From NCBI GenBank assembly GCA_964538565.1, contig CAZIGW010000062.1, positions 1 to 50,733 of the forward strand: 50,733 nt of DNA, written 5' to 3'. Within the stretch, counting starts at the first letter, position 1, and each line of letters opens with the position of its first letter. A model generated the notes under the pieces. It did not search any database, was not told the DNA's origin, and saw nothing but the letters and a program-made list of their open reading frames with translations. Origin of the DNA: CAYVBN01 sp964538565. Its GTDB lineage: Bacteria; Pseudomonadota; Alphaproteobacteria; Rhizobiales; Xanthobacteraceae. Positions 26,155-35,934 of this stretch are shown here, piece after piece. Both the position numbers and the translations under genes were made by a program.

Positions 26155-27492
26155 ATGTCCTGGTATAGCAAGGTCGCATGGGCCGAAGGCCTGTTTCTTC
26201 GTCCGCACCACCTTCAGCAGAGCGACCGTTATCTCGAGCACCTGGTGCAGAGCCGGGTGCGCCACGTCACGCCTTATCCGTGGGGGTTCTCCCACCTGGA
26301 GATCGATCGCGACCTGGCGCAGCAAAGCAAGTTCGCCTTGCGCCGGGTGGCGGGAGTCATGCCCGACGGCACGCCGTTCGAAATGCCGGCGGACAGCCCA
26401 TTGCCGCAGCCGATCGACGTGCCGGATGGCGCATCCGGCCAGCTCTTGTGGCTGTCGATGCCGGTCGCCGCGCCGAACACGCGGGAGGTGGACGAGCCCG
26501 GCGCGGAAAGCGCCAGCCGCTACACCAAGGCGGCCGAGACGTTCATCGATTCGAATTCCCAGCTGCGCATCGAGGAGGAGATCGACGTCGCCTATCCGCG
26601 GCTGGCGCTCGAGCTGCGCAAGACGCCGAAGCCCGGCTTTGCCAACCTTGCCATGGCGAGGGTGATCGAGATCCGCGACAAGACGATCATTTTCGACGAG
26701 AAGTTCGTTCCGCCGCTGCTCATCTGCAGCGCGCACCCGACGGTCAGCGGCTGGATCGACCGGGTGGTCGGCTGGATCGAGAACAAGCTCGAGGAGCTCG
26801 CGCGCTATGCCGCCGATCCGAGCGCCGGCGGCGGACTGCAGAGCGTCGACTATTTCGTCCTTCAGTTGCTGAACCGGCATGTGAACGTTCTCAAGCATTT
26901 CCGCGGATCCGGCTACGTCCACCCGGAACGCCTGTTCGAGGAATTGCTCAGGCTGGCGGGCGAGCTCGCCACGTTCGCTACGACCGAGCGGCGGGCGCGG
27001 CAGTATCCGGCCTACGATCACGACGATCTCGAAAACGTGTTCGCGCCCCTCATCCGCGACCTGCAGGACTTCCTGAGCGCGCGGCTCGGTCGCCGCGCCA
27101 TCCGGCTGGAGATCATCGAACGCGCCCAGAACGCCTTCATTTCTCCGATCCGCGACCGCTCGCTGTTCGTGAATGCCACCTTCGTGCTCGAAGTGTCTTC
27201 GCGACGGCCGCTGACCGAGATCCAGAACCAGTTCCCGCGGCTCTTCAAGTTCGGCCCCAACACCAAGATGAACGACATCGTGCACGCCCATCTGCCCGGC
27301 GTGCCGCTCGTCCACATGCCGACGCCGCCGCCGCAGATTCGCGCCATCACCGATCACGTCTACTTTTATCTTGACCGCAGATCGCCTCTCTGGCCTGAAT
27401 TCAGCACAGCCAGTTCGATCGGCATGCATTTTTCGGGCGACTGGCCCGATCTGCAGCTCGAGCTTTGGGCGATCCTGGAACATCGGCGATGA
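26155..27492 (+). CDS. tssK: T6SS baseplate-membrane connector TssK
   Basis: A 445-aa protein, standard size. VAWAEGLFLRPHHLQQSDRYLE at the start, the ALRRVAGVMPDG strand, ELARYAADPSAGG, and the late PNTKMNDIVHAHLPGVPL with YFYLDR are TssK (ImpJ/VasE) signatures. It bridges the baseplate wedges to the TssL/TssM membrane complex. Its TGA overlaps the tssL ATG. Confidence 0.96.
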   Translation: MSWYSKVAWAEGLFLRPHHLQQSDRYLEHLVQSRVRHVTPYPWGFSHLEIDRDLAQQSKFALRRVAGVMPDGTPFEMPADSPLPQPIDVPDGASGQLLWLSMPVAAPNTREVDEPGAESASRYTKAAETFIDSNSQLRIEEEIDVAYPRLALELRKTPKPGFANLAMARVIEIRDKTIIFDEKFVPPLLICSAHPTVSGWIDRVVGWIENKLEELARYAADPSAGGGLQSVDYFVLQLLNRHVNVLKHFRGSGYVHPERLFEELLRLAGELATFATTERRARQYPAYDHDDLENVFAPLIRDLQDFLSARLGRRAIRLEIIERAQNAFISPIRDRSLFVNATFVLEVSSRRPLTEIQNQFPRLFKFGPNTKMNDIVHAHLPGVPLVHMPTPPPQIRAITDHVYFYLDRRSPLWPEFSTASSIGMHFSGDWPDLQLELWAILEHRR

Positions 27493-28961
27493 GCGACAAG
27501 GATCGACCATCCGACGTCTGGGGACGCGGGGAACGGACGATCATCCGCCCCAATCCAGGTGCACGGCGCCCGGCGGCTCCATCCCAGCCGGCTGTGTCAG
27601 CCGATCCCCGCGCGGCGCAGTCCCCGTCGCCGATCTCCTATCCGGCGCCCGAGGCCCCGGCGTCGACCGGACAGGAAGAGTGGATCGTCACGCCACCGCA
27701 GCAGAAGGCGCAAAGCGAGTCCGCGCGGCCGCTGCCCGAACTGCGCATCGACGAGCTTGTCGCGCCGAACGCCAACCCGGTCATGCGGGCGGCGCAGCCG
27801 CTCCTGCTTCTGCTCGGCCGGTTGCGCGTCGCGCTGATGCGCGCATCGTTCGCAAGCCTGATGGAGCAGGTGGCGGACGCGATCAAGTTCTTCGAGAAGG
27901 ACATCAGGTCCGCGGGAATTTCCGAGGCGCACGCCTCGCAGGCGAAATACATCCTCTGCGCCACCGCCGACGACATCGTGCAGAACATCCCCACGGAGGA
28001 CCGGCACGTCTGGACCCAGTACAGCATGCTCAGCCGGTTCTTCGGCGAGCGCATCGGCGGCGTGCGGTTCTTCGAGGAACTCGATCGCGCCAAGATGGAC
28101 CCGCTGGTCAACTATCCGGTGCTCGAGCTGCAGCACGCCTGCCTGGCACTGGGCTTCCAGGGAATTCATCGCACCTCGGGCGGGGGCCAGACGGCCCTGC
28201 AGCAGATCCAGCGCGATCTCTACGAGCTCCTGCGCCGGGTGAGGCCGCGCACCAACCTTGATCTCTCCCCGCGCTGGCGTGGCCAGGAGCTGGCGAGCCG
28301 GACGAACAAGGTGCAGGTGCCGGTGTGGGCGGTCGGCGCGCTCGCGGCACTCCTGCTCTTCGCATTGTATCTCGTGCTCAGGGCGTGGCTCGGCGGCGGC
28401 GCGGACCTGTCCACCGAGGCGCTCGGCAAGCTCCATCCGGCCACCAAGCTCGCGCTCATGCGCAGGGTCGTGACGCCTCCTCCGCCGCCGCCGCCACCTC
28501 CGCCGCCGCAGCCCGATCGGCTGACGCAGCTCCAGCGCATCCGCAAGGTGCTGGCGCCGGAGATCACCGCGGGGCTCGTCACCGCGGAGCAGAATGCGAC
28601 CAGGATCTTCATCCGCGTCGGCGATCTTGTTCTCTTCCGGCCGGGCCAGACCGAGGTGCTCGAAAGCTTCAAGCCGGTGATCCCGCGGATCGCCGCTTCC
28701 CTCGACAACGAGCCGGGACCGATCCGGGTCGTTGGCCACACCGACAACACGCCGATCCGCACCATACGCTTTCCATCGAACTGGGAGCTTTCGGTCGAGC
28801 GGGCGAGGACGGTCGGTCGTCTGCTCAAGCGATATCTGTCGAAGCCGGAGCGCGTCGAAGCCGAAGGCAAGGGCGCGGAGGCGCCGATCGCCTCGAACGA
28901 CACCGTGCAGGGTCGGGCGCGCAACCGACGCGTCGAAATAACCATTCCGCGGGCCGACTGA
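27489..28961 (+). CDS. tssL: T6SS membrane protein TssL (DotU) with C-terminal OmpA peptidoglycan-binding domain
   Basis: A 490-aa protein starting ATG 27489, overlapping tssK (ATGA). The first 90 residues are disordered, and ERTIIRPNPG (15-24) places Thr17 in a TVIRPNPG-like context. Residues 95-255 are the helical DotU domain (SAGISEAHASQAKYILCATADDIV). One membrane helix lies at 279-301. A run of 12 prolines follows (330-341). Residues 365-488 are an OmpA-like domain with VVGHTDNTPI, NWELSVERA and RARNRRVEI, which anchors to peptidoglycan. It forms the membrane complex with TssM. The added anchor may make up for the missing lipoprotein TssJ. Confidence 0.97.
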   Translation: MSDKDRPSDVWGRGERTIIRPNPGARRPAAPSQPAVSADPRAAQSPSPISYPAPEAPASTGQEEWIVTPPQQKAQSESARPLPELRIDELVAPNANPVMRAAQPLLLLLGRLRVALMRASFASLMEQVADAIKFFEKDIRSAGISEAHASQAKYILCATADDIVQNIPTEDRHVWTQYSMLSRFFGERIGGVRFFEELDRAKMDPLVNYPVLELQHACLALGFQGIHRTSGGGQTALQQIQRDLYELLRRVRPRTNLDLSPRWRGQELASRTNKVQVPVWAVGALAALLLFALYLVLRAWLGGGADLSTEALGKLHPATKLALMRRVVTPPPPPPPPPPPQPDRLTQLQRIRKVLAPEITAGLVTAEQNATRIFIRVGDLVLFRPGQTEVLESFKPVIPRIAASLDNEPGPIRVVGHTDNTPIRTIRFPSNWELSVERARTVGRLLKRYLSKPERVEAEGKGAEAPIASNDTVQGRARNRRVEITIPRAD

Positions 28962-28985
28962 TCGCGCCTCTGGAGATTTGTCCTG

Positions 28986-31900
28986 ATGTTCGGCAAGGAT
29001 CTCGTCCGCATCGTCCTCTACGGCATCGGCATCGGTTCGGTGGCCTCGCTGGTTTATCTTGGCGGCCCGTTGCTGGCGATCGGCGACTACCATCCGCTCG
29101 ACAACTACATCGTCCGCGAAATCGTCATCCTCCTGCTGGTCGCGGCGGCCGCCGCGGCGGGGGGATTCCATTTCTGGCAGCGCCGCAAGAAATCGGCGGA
29201 GATCGCCGAGGGCATTGCGACGGAAGGCAGGAAAGAAGACAGCGACGCCGTCGTTCTGAACGAGCGGATGAAGGACGCGCTGGCGACCCTGAAGGCGGCC
29301 GGCAAAGGCAAGGGCGACTACCTCTACGATCTGCCGTGGTACGTGATCATCGGCCCGCCGGGCGCCGGCAAGACGACCGCGCTCGTCAACTCCGGCCTCA
29401 AGTTTCCGCTCTCGCGCGGCGCCACGCCGGCGGCGATCGCCGGCGTCGGCGGCACGCGGTATTGCGACTGGTGGTTCACCGAGGAGGCGGTGCTCATCGA
29501 CACCGCCGGCCGCTACACGACCCAGGATTCCGATGCCAGCGCCGACAAGAAGAGCTGGTTCGAGTTTCTGAACCTGCTGAAAAAGAACCGCTCGCGGCAG
29601 CCGATCAACGGCGTGATGGTGGCGATCAGCCTCGAAGACCTGATGACGCTCGGCCCGGCGGAGATCAAGGCACATGCGGACGCCATCCGGGCGCGGCTTC
29701 TGGAATTGCACGAACGACTGAAGATCGATTTCCCCGTCTATGTGCTGTTCACCAAGACCGACCTGGTTGCCGGATTCACCGAATTCTTCGCCAACCTCAA
29801 CGAGCAGGCGCGCCAGCAGGTCTGGGGCGCGACATTCCAGACGGCCGACAAGAACCGCAACTACGTGGGCGATGTTCCGCACGAATACGATGCGCTGCTC
29901 GAGCGGCTGGCGCTCGACGTCACCGATCGACTCCAGGAGGACCCGTCCCCGAACAACCGGGTGCTGCTGTTCGGATTCCCGGCGCAGATGGCCGGCCTGA
30001 AGCGCTCGATCTTCGATTTCCTGAACCAGATCTTCGAGCCGACGCGCTACCACGCCAACGCGACGCTGCGCGGGTTCTACTTCACCTCGGGCACGCAGGA
30101 GGGCACGCCGATCGACCGGCTGATCGGCGCGCTGGCCAGGAACTTCGGCGCCGAGGAGGTCGCGGTGTCCTCCTACTCGGGGAGCGGCAAGGCCTTCTTC
30201 CTCACCGATCTCATTCGCAAGGTGATCATCGGCGAGGCCGCCTGGGTGTCGACCGATCGCGCCGCGGTGCGGCGCGCGCTCGTCCTCAAGGCGTCGGCCT
30301 ATGGGCTTCTTTTTCTTCTGTCCGCCGGCCTGATCGGCGCATGGTGGAAGAGCTATTCGTACAACCGGATGCTGATCGAACAGACGAACGCCGCCGTCGC
30401 CGACTATCATCAGGCCGCAGGGGCGATCAGCCAGGAAACCACGATCGCCGACCGCGATTTCGCCAAGGTGCTGCCGTTGCTGCACAAGCTGCGCCTGCTG
30501 CCCGCCGGATACGGAACGCGCGGCACGCCGACGCCGTTTCTCGCCGGCATGGGGCTGAGCCAGCGCGAGCGGCTCGAATCCTATTCGGACGACGCCTATC
30601 GCGTCGGTCTCGAGCGCCTGTTCCGTCCGCGTCTCCTCTACAGCCTGGAGGAGGCGCTCGAATCCAACCGCGAGAACGCCAGCTTCCTCTACGAGGCGCT
30701 CAAGGTCTACATGATGCTCGGCGCCATGCACGCCCCGGACCGCGAGCTCGTGCTCGCTTGGTGGCGCCGCTATTGGGCGGAAGTGCTCTATCCCGGGGCG
30801 GCGAATGCCGAGGGCCGCAAGGAGCTCGAGCAGCATCTGGCCGCGATGCTTGATCTCGACACCGGGCAGGAGCCGCTCGTCACCCTCAACGGCCCGCTCA
30901 TCGAGGACACGCAACGCACGCTCGCGCGCCTGAGCGTCGCGCAGCGCGCCTTCGAGATCCTGAAGTCACAGGCGCGCTCTTCGCCCGTGCCGGACTGGAC
31001 GCCGGAACGCGTCGGCGGTCCGGATTTCGCGCTCGTCTTCGAGCCGGCGAGCGACAGCGGCCACGTGGTGCCCGGGTTTTTCACCTACGACGGCTTCCAC
31101 CGCCTCTTCCTGCCGCGGCTCGGCAATATCGCGGACCAGATCAGGAACGAGCGCTGGGTGCTCGGCGCAGCCGGCGAGCAGTCGGCGCTGACGGCGCAAT
31201 ACGACTCCCTCGGGACTGCTCTTCTGGACCTCTACACGAAGAACTTCGTCGAGACGTGGCGAACGGCGCTTTCCAGGTTGAGACTGCGGAACCTGGTGGC
31301 GGACAAGCCGAAATACATCGCGCTCGCCGCCGCCTCCTCGCCGACCTCGCCGATCAGGCAGATCCTGGAATCCGTTCGCGACGAGACCTTGCTGACGCGC
31401 AGCCGGGCGGATCAGGGCGGACAGCCGCGCGGGAAGGCGGGGAATTCCAGTCCGGCCGACAGCGCGCCGAGCCTGTTGAAGCAGGGAGGCCGGGCGCCGG
31501 GCACCGACATAGAGGCCGCGTTCAAGGGATACGAGGTGCTGTTCGAGGGCGACGCGGGCCGCAAGCCGGTCGACGCGATCATCGGCAACCTGTCGGCGAT
31601 CTACCAGAGCCTGACCCTGATGGCGACCAACCCGGCCGAGACGGCGCGGGCGAATTCCGATCTGGCGATCCAGGTCTCGGGCTTGCGGGCGAACGCAAAT
31701 CGCCTGCCGCAGCCCTTCCAGGACATCGTCACGCGCGCTGCCGGCTTCTTCGAAGCCGATGTCACCGCGGCCTCGCACGAGCAATTGTCGCGCGCGCTGG
31801 GCGACCAGGTGACCGGCGCTTGCCAGCAGATCGTCGCCAACCGCTATCCGTTCAGCAAGAGTTCGTCGCGTGAGGTCGCGCTGCCCGACTTCGGACGGTT

Positions 31901-32504
31901 GTTCGCGCCCGGAGGAATCATCGACCGCTTCTTTCAGCAGCACCTGGCTGCGCTGGTGGACCAGTCGCGGGCCGAGTGGGTTTGGCGCCCGGAGCATCCG
32001 CTGGCGCGGACTCTGTCGCCCGCCACCTTGCGCGAGTTCCAGCGCGCGGCGCAGATCCGCGACGCCTTCTTCGCGACGGGAGGAAATCTGCCCTCCGTGA
32101 GCATCAACGTGATCCCGCCGGCCATCAACGATCCGAACACGGTCGCCCGGCTGGAGATCAACGGCGCGGCGGTCGAGAGCAAGGCGGGCGCGCGCAATCC
32201 CGTGGCCATCCAGTGGCCGGGCGCCGGCGGGGGGCGCACCAGCGTGTCGCTGACGCAGACCTCGACCCAGTTCAGCTTCGGCGCGCAGCCGGTCCAGATG
32301 CCGTCCTCGGTGCTGGAGCGAAACGGCACATGGTCCTTCTTTCGCCTGCTGGATGCGGCCGCGCCCGCTCAGCACGGCGACCGGGTGGTGGCGAGCTTCA
32401 TCGTCGGCGGGCGCGAACTGCGCTACGAGTTCATCGCCGGATCGAGCCAGAACCCGCTCACGCTCGGTGCCCTGCGGCAGTTCCACTGCCCGAGCGGGAT
32501 ATGA
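28986..32504 (+). CDS. tssM: T6SS membrane complex ATPase-like protein TssM (IcmF)
   Basis: An 1172-aa protein, 24 bp after tssL. Two membrane helices lie at about 10-32 and 44-63, and a third at about 437-460 precedes the large periplasmic part. The cytoplasmic domain has a Walker A GPPGAGKT (123-130), LIDTAGRYTTQD and FTKTDLV. Conserved TssM elements such as the DUF1215-like and C-terminal VI-secretion region (PGAGGGRTSVSLTQ) are seen. The gene is full length. Confidence 0.96.
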   Translation: MFGKDLVRIVLYGIGIGSVASLVYLGGPLLAIGDYHPLDNYIVREIVILLLVAAAAAAGGFHFWQRRKKSAEIAEGIATEGRKEDSDAVVLNERMKDALATLKAAGKGKGDYLYDLPWYVIIGPPGAGKTTALVNSGLKFPLSRGATPAAIAGVGGTRYCDWWFTEEAVLIDTAGRYTTQDSDASADKKSWFEFLNLLKKNRSRQPINGVMVAISLEDLMTLGPAEIKAHADAIRARLLELHERLKIDFPVYVLFTKTDLVAGFTEFFANLNEQARQQVWGATFQTADKNRNYVGDVPHEYDALLERLALDVTDRLQEDPSPNNRVLLFGFPAQMAGLKRSIFDFLNQIFEPTRYHANATLRGFYFTSGTQEGTPIDRLIGALARNFGAEEVAVSSYSGSGKAFFLTDLIRKVIIGEAAWVSTDRAAVRRALVLKASAYGLLFLLSAGLIGAWWKSYSYNRMLIEQTNAAVADYHQAAGAISQETTIADRDFAKVLPLLHKLRLLPAGYGTRGTPTPFLAGMGLSQRERLESYSDDAYRVGLERLFRPRLLYSLEEALESNRENASFLYEALKVYMMLGAMHAPDRELVLAWWRRYWAEVLYPGAANAEGRKELEQHLAAMLDLDTGQEPLVTLNGPLIEDTQRTLARLSVAQRAFEILKSQARSSPVPDWTPERVGGPDFALVFEPASDSGHVVPGFFTYDGFHRLFLPRLGNIADQIRNERWVLGAAGEQSALTAQYDSLGTALLDLYTKNFVETWRTALSRLRLRNLVADKPKYIALAAASSPTSPIRQILESVRDETLLTRSRADQGGQPRGKAGNSSPADSAPSLLKQGGRAPGTDIEAAFKGYEVLFEGDAGRKPVDAIIGNLSAIYQSLTLMATNPAETARANSDLAIQVSGLRANANRLPQPFQDIVTRAAGFFEADVTAASHEQLSRALGDQVTGACQQIVANRYPFSKSSSREVALPDFGRLFAPGGIIDRFFQQHLAALVDQSRAEWVWRPEHPLARTLSPATLREFQRAAQIRDAFFATGGNLPSVSINVIPPAINDPNTVARLEINGAAVESKAGARNPVAIQWPGAGGGRTSVSLTQTSTQFSFGAQPVQMPSSVLERNGTWSFFRLLDAAAPAQHGDRVVASFIVGGRELRYEFIAGSSQNPLTLGALRQFHCPSGI

Positions 32505-32510
32505 CCGGCA

Positions 32511-33200
32511 ATGCGCTGCGCCTTGTTCGGAAAGGTGGCTTCGAAGCGCGACTTCGTCGCCGTCCACGCTCCCCGACATTTCCTCGAGCCGTGGGAACGG
32601 TGGATCCAGAGCGGCATGTCCGCGAGCCGGCAGGAACTCGGCAACGACTGGCAGTCCGCATATCTGAAAGCGCCGATCTGGCGGTTCTGGATCGGCGAGG
32701 ACATCTGCGGCAGCACCGCGATCGGGGCCTTCATGCCGTCCGTCGACGGCGTCGGGCGCTATTTTCCGCTGACCGTTTTCGCCTGCGCGGACGAGGGGGA
32801 GGCGATCCCGCCGCCGGAGCTGGAGATGCAGGCGGACTGGTTCGGCGCGACCGAAGATTTCATGCTGTCGACGCTCGACCACGGCGTGAGCTATGAGGCG
32901 ATCATCGCCGCGCTCGACCGGCTCGACGTGCCGCTCGCCGGCCGTCCGGCCTCGAAGGAGGCGAATTTCGCCGCGCTGCCGCGCGGCGTGGTCGGCCGGC
33001 TTTCGGCCGACCAGAGCTTTTCCGACGTGTTTGCGACGATGCGGGTGCAGAATCATGCGAGGGCCTACGCCGCGTCCACCTTCTGGTGGACGATCGGCGG
33101 GGAAGACTTTCGCCCGACCGCGTTCGGCGGAAGTGGAATGCCGGACCCTTTTCTCTTCACCGAGATGCTGACCGGCCGTTTTGGACTCGGCCTGGAATAG
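32511..33200 (+). CDS. tagF: T6SS-associated protein TagF (ImpM)
   Basis: A 229-aa protein starting 7 bp after tssM. ALFGKVASKRDFVAVHAPR, LEPWERWI and a GAFMPSVDGVGRYFPLTVFA core define TagF. In other systems TagF blocks activity by sequestering Fha or acts alongside PppA. Here it directly precedes pppA, so it belongs to the post-translational control set. The C-terminus (FWWTIGGE, LTGRFGLGLE) is intact. Confidence 0.93.
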   Translation: MRCALFGKVASKRDFVAVHAPRHFLEPWERWIQSGMSASRQELGNDWQSAYLKAPIWRFWIGEDICGSTAIGAFMPSVDGVGRYFPLTVFACADEGEAIPPPELEMQADWFGATEDFMLSTLDHGVSYEAIIAALDRLDVPLAGRPASKEANFAALPRGVVGRLSADQSFSDVFATMRVQNHARAYAASTFWWTIGGEDFRPTAFGGSGMPDPFLFTEMLTGRFGLGLE

Positions 33201-33223
33201 TTTGCCCGGCAGGAGAATGATCG

Positions 33224-34006
33224 ATGCTCGGGACCGAATCGCGCTTCGAGACCGGCGCCGCCACGCACGTCGGCAAGCTGCGGGAGCGGAACGAGGACAA
33301 CTACCTGGCCCGTCCGGACGTCGGCATCTGGACGGTGGCGGACGGAATGGGAGGCCATGCTGCCGGCGATTTCGCCAGCGCCACCCTGGTCGAGGAACTG
33401 CGCACCATCGACCAGCCGTCCTCCGCATCCGAGCTGCTCGTGCTGTGCGAGGAGCGGGTACTCAAGGCAAACGCGCGCCTGCGCCGGATCGCGCGGGATC
33501 GCGGTGGAGCCATCATGGGTTCGACGATCGCGGCTCTTCTGGTGTACGAGCAGCACTTCGCCTGCCTGTGGTCGGGCGACAGTCGGATCTACATGGTGCG
33601 CGACGGCCAGATCCGGCAGATCTCGCGCGACCATACCGAGGTGGAAGAGCTGATCGCCGAAGGCGTGCTGGATGAGAAGGAAGCGAAGAGCTGGCCGCGC
33701 CGGAACGTGGTGACGCAGGCGATCGGAATCGACGACGATCCGAAGCTCGAGATGCGCAGCGGCATGCTCGAACCCGATGACGTGTTCGTGCTCTGCAGCG
33801 ACGGGCTCACGCTGCACGTGGAGGACGGAGAAATCCTCGATCATGTCCAGGCCGGCCCGCCCCAGGCCGCCTGTGACAAGTTGATCGCCCTCACCCTGGA
33901 CCGCGGGGCCGAAGACAACGTGACGGTGATCGTCGTGCGCAACCGGCCGGACGACACCGTCCTCGTGCCTGAGGGCCCGACGCCCGCAGTTCGGGGATCT
34001 CGATGA
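33224..34006 (+). CDS. pppA: T6SS PP2C-type Ser/Thr phosphatase PppA
   Basis: A 260-aa PPM phosphatase that removes the phosphate placed by PpkA. Metal-binding motifs are present: RERNEDN (about 20-26), VADGMGGHAAGD, LLVYEQHFACLWSGDSRIY, DHTEVEEL and LCSDGLT, with the final EDNVTVIVV. No membrane segment. The ATG of ppkA overlaps its TGA (ATGA), so kinase and phosphatase are made together. Confidence 0.95.
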   Translation: MLGTESRFETGAATHVGKLRERNEDNYLARPDVGIWTVADGMGGHAAGDFASATLVEELRTIDQPSSASELLVLCEERVLKANARLRRIARDRGGAIMGSTIAALLVYEQHFACLWSGDSRIYMVRDGQIRQISRDHTEVEELIAEGVLDEKEAKSWPRRNVVTQAIGIDDDPKLEMRSGMLEPDDVFVLCSDGLTLHVEDGEILDHVQAGPPQAACDKLIALTLDRGAEDNVTVIVVRNRPDDTVLVPEGPTPAVRGSR

Positions 34007-35895
34007 CGCCCGCCGAGCTTTCCCCGGCCTCGCCGCATCATGTCGCGCCGGGAACGCGGCTGAACGACATCTATGAGGTCGACGCGCTGATCGCGTCGGG
34101 CGGCATGGGCGAGGTCTACAGAGGCCACACGATCCACACCGGCGACCCAGTGGCCATCAAGCTGCTGCGGCCGGAGCTGGGAGAGAACGAAGCCGCGCTC
34201 GCGCTGTTTCGCAAGGAAGCCTCGGCGCTCCACACGCTGCATCACGATTCCATCGTGCGCTACTACGTCTGCTCGGTCGATCCGGATCTGCGCCGGCCCT
34301 ATCTGGCCATGGAATTCGTCGATGGCCAGTCGCTTTCGCAGCTGCTGCGGCAGGGGCCGCTCACCTTCGAGGCCGTCAGAAATCTCGGACAGCGTGTCGC
34401 CGGGGGGCTGCATGTCGCGCACGAGCGCGGCATCGTTCACCGCGACGTCGCGCCCGACAACGTCATCATCCCGAACGCAGACGTGCGCCGGGCCAAGATC
34501 ATCGACTTCGGGATCGCCCGATTTACGCAGACCCAGGACGGCACGATCATCGGCGGCGGGTTTGCCGGAAAATACAAGTACGTCTCGCCGGAGCAGCTCG
34601 GGCTGTTCGGCGGCGAGGTGACGGCGAAATCGGACATCTACAGCCTCGGTCTCGTTCTCGCCGAGGCCCTGACGGGCCAGGCGATCGACATGGCCGGCAG
34701 TCAGGTCCAGGTGGTGGAAAAGCGGCGCAAGGTGCCGGACCTCGGCGGCATCGACATGCGGATCCGCCCGTTGCTCGAGCGGATGCTGCAGCCCGATCCG
34801 GCCGATCGCCCGGAATCGATGGACGCCGTCGCCGCGATGATCGCCGCCTCGCCGACCCGCACGGCCGTCGCCGCGCGCGTGCCGCCGCCGCGGATCGATG
34901 TCCGCTGGCGTCGGCTCGGCGCCGCGACGGCCGGCATCGTGTTCTTCCTGGCGGCGGCAATCGTCGTCCTCACCCAGTGGGAGCCGGAGTCAGGCGCGCC
35001 GCAGGTCCCGGCACCACCGAGGCTGCAGGCCGGCGCCGGCAGCGGCGAGGGAAAATCGGCGGCTGCCTCGCCCGCGACCGGAATCGAGCCGGCGCCGCCG
35101 CCCGCCCTGACGCCACCCGCTCAAACCGGCGCGGCCGCCCCCGACACGCCGGCGCCGGCGACGCCAGCGACACCGGTGCTGCCCACGCCACCCGCGCCCT
35201 CTCTCGGTGGCGGGACCAATCTCGCCGTGGTGCCGCCGGGGGGTGCCGGCGCGAATGCGGATGCCGGCCGGCTGAGCCGGATCGACTCGATCACGCGTTA
35301 CGTGAATGACTACGACGGCGGCGAATGCTTCTTCGCGACTCCGATCTCGGTCGGAGAGGCCGCCGCGCGCATCGAGGGCTACGGAGCCTCGCTGAAGCCT
35401 TTCGAGGCGCTGGATTCGGACTTCAAGAACACCAACGGGTTCGAGGCCGAAATCGGCGTACGCCAGGTGACGGCGCGACAATGCCCGGCGGTGACGTTCC
35501 TTGGCCGGTTGCGCGCGCAGCACGGCTCGGCGCCTCAGCTCGATATCGGGCAGACCAGCCTGCGAAGCGGCGAGGTCCTGACCGGAACCGTCAACGGCTT
35601 CGGAGACCGTAACGTCGAACTGGTGCTGGTGTCGGACGACGGCTCGGTCAACAACCTGACGGCGCTTCTCAAGACCACGCGCGATGGAAAATCGTTCAGC
35701 CTGCGGATGCAGCTTGACAATCCGAACGCGGCCCAGCCGCAGTTGCTGATGGCCATTGTCAGCGCCCGTCCGCTCGCGGCGTTGCAGATCGATCGGCCCC
35801 TCGACGGCGCTCAGGTGTTTCCCGCCGTCCTTGCGGAGGCGGCCCGATCCGGACTGGCGGTTGCCGCCGCCGCGCGATACTTCAAGCTGCAGTAG
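34003..35895 (+). CDS. ppkA: T6SS Ser/Thr protein kinase PpkA
   Basis: A 630-aa protein. The kinase domain occupies about 24-285: SGGMGEVYRG (32-41), Lys53 in VAIKLLRP, HRDVAPDN (146-153) with catalytic Asp148, DFG (168-170) and APE-like SPEQ. One membrane helix spans 306-325. The extracytoplasmic part is a Pro/Ala-rich linker and a globular region of about 200 residues (NDYDGGECFF, DSDFKNTNGF), the sensor side in related PpkA proteins. It phosphorylates Fha or TssL in other systems to allow assembly. Coupled to pppA. Confidence 0.94.
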   Translation: MTPAELSPASPHHVAPGTRLNDIYEVDALIASGGMGEVYRGHTIHTGDPVAIKLLRPELGENEAALALFRKEASALHTLHHDSIVRYYVCSVDPDLRRPYLAMEFVDGQSLSQLLRQGPLTFEAVRNLGQRVAGGLHVAHERGIVHRDVAPDNVIIPNADVRRAKIIDFGIARFTQTQDGTIIGGGFAGKYKYVSPEQLGLFGGEVTAKSDIYSLGLVLAEALTGQAIDMAGSQVQVVEKRRKVPDLGGIDMRIRPLLERMLQPDPADRPESMDAVAAMIAASPTRTAVAARVPPPRIDVRWRRLGAATAGIVFFLAAAIVVLTQWEPESGAPQVPAPPRLQAGAGSGEGKSAAASPATGIEPAPPPALTPPAQTGAAAPDTPAPATPATPVLPTPPAPSLGGGTNLAVVPPGGAGANADAGRLSRIDSITRYVNDYDGGECFFATPISVGEAAARIEGYGASLKPFEALDSDFKNTNGFEAEIGVRQVTARQCPAVTFLGRLRAQHGSAPQLDIGQTSLRSGEVLTGTVNGFGDRNVELVLVSDDGSVNNLTALLKTTRDGKSFSLRMQLDNPNAAQPQLLMAIVSARPLAALQIDRPLDGAQVFPAVLAEAARSGLAVAAAARYFKLQ

Positions 35896-35934
35896 CGATT
35901 TGTCGCGCCCGAAACAACCAGACAGGAGAGCCCC

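Noticed and set aside
28474..28520. Proline-codon run as a tandem repeat locus
   Set aside because: It encodes the TssL linker; codon use is mixed (CCT/CCG/CCA), so it is an ordinary low-complexity linker.
27597..30914. Very long minus-strand frame (over 1100 codons)
   Set aside because: It is a high-GC shadow of tssL/tssM; composition is Arg/Leu-rich, with no recognisable domain.
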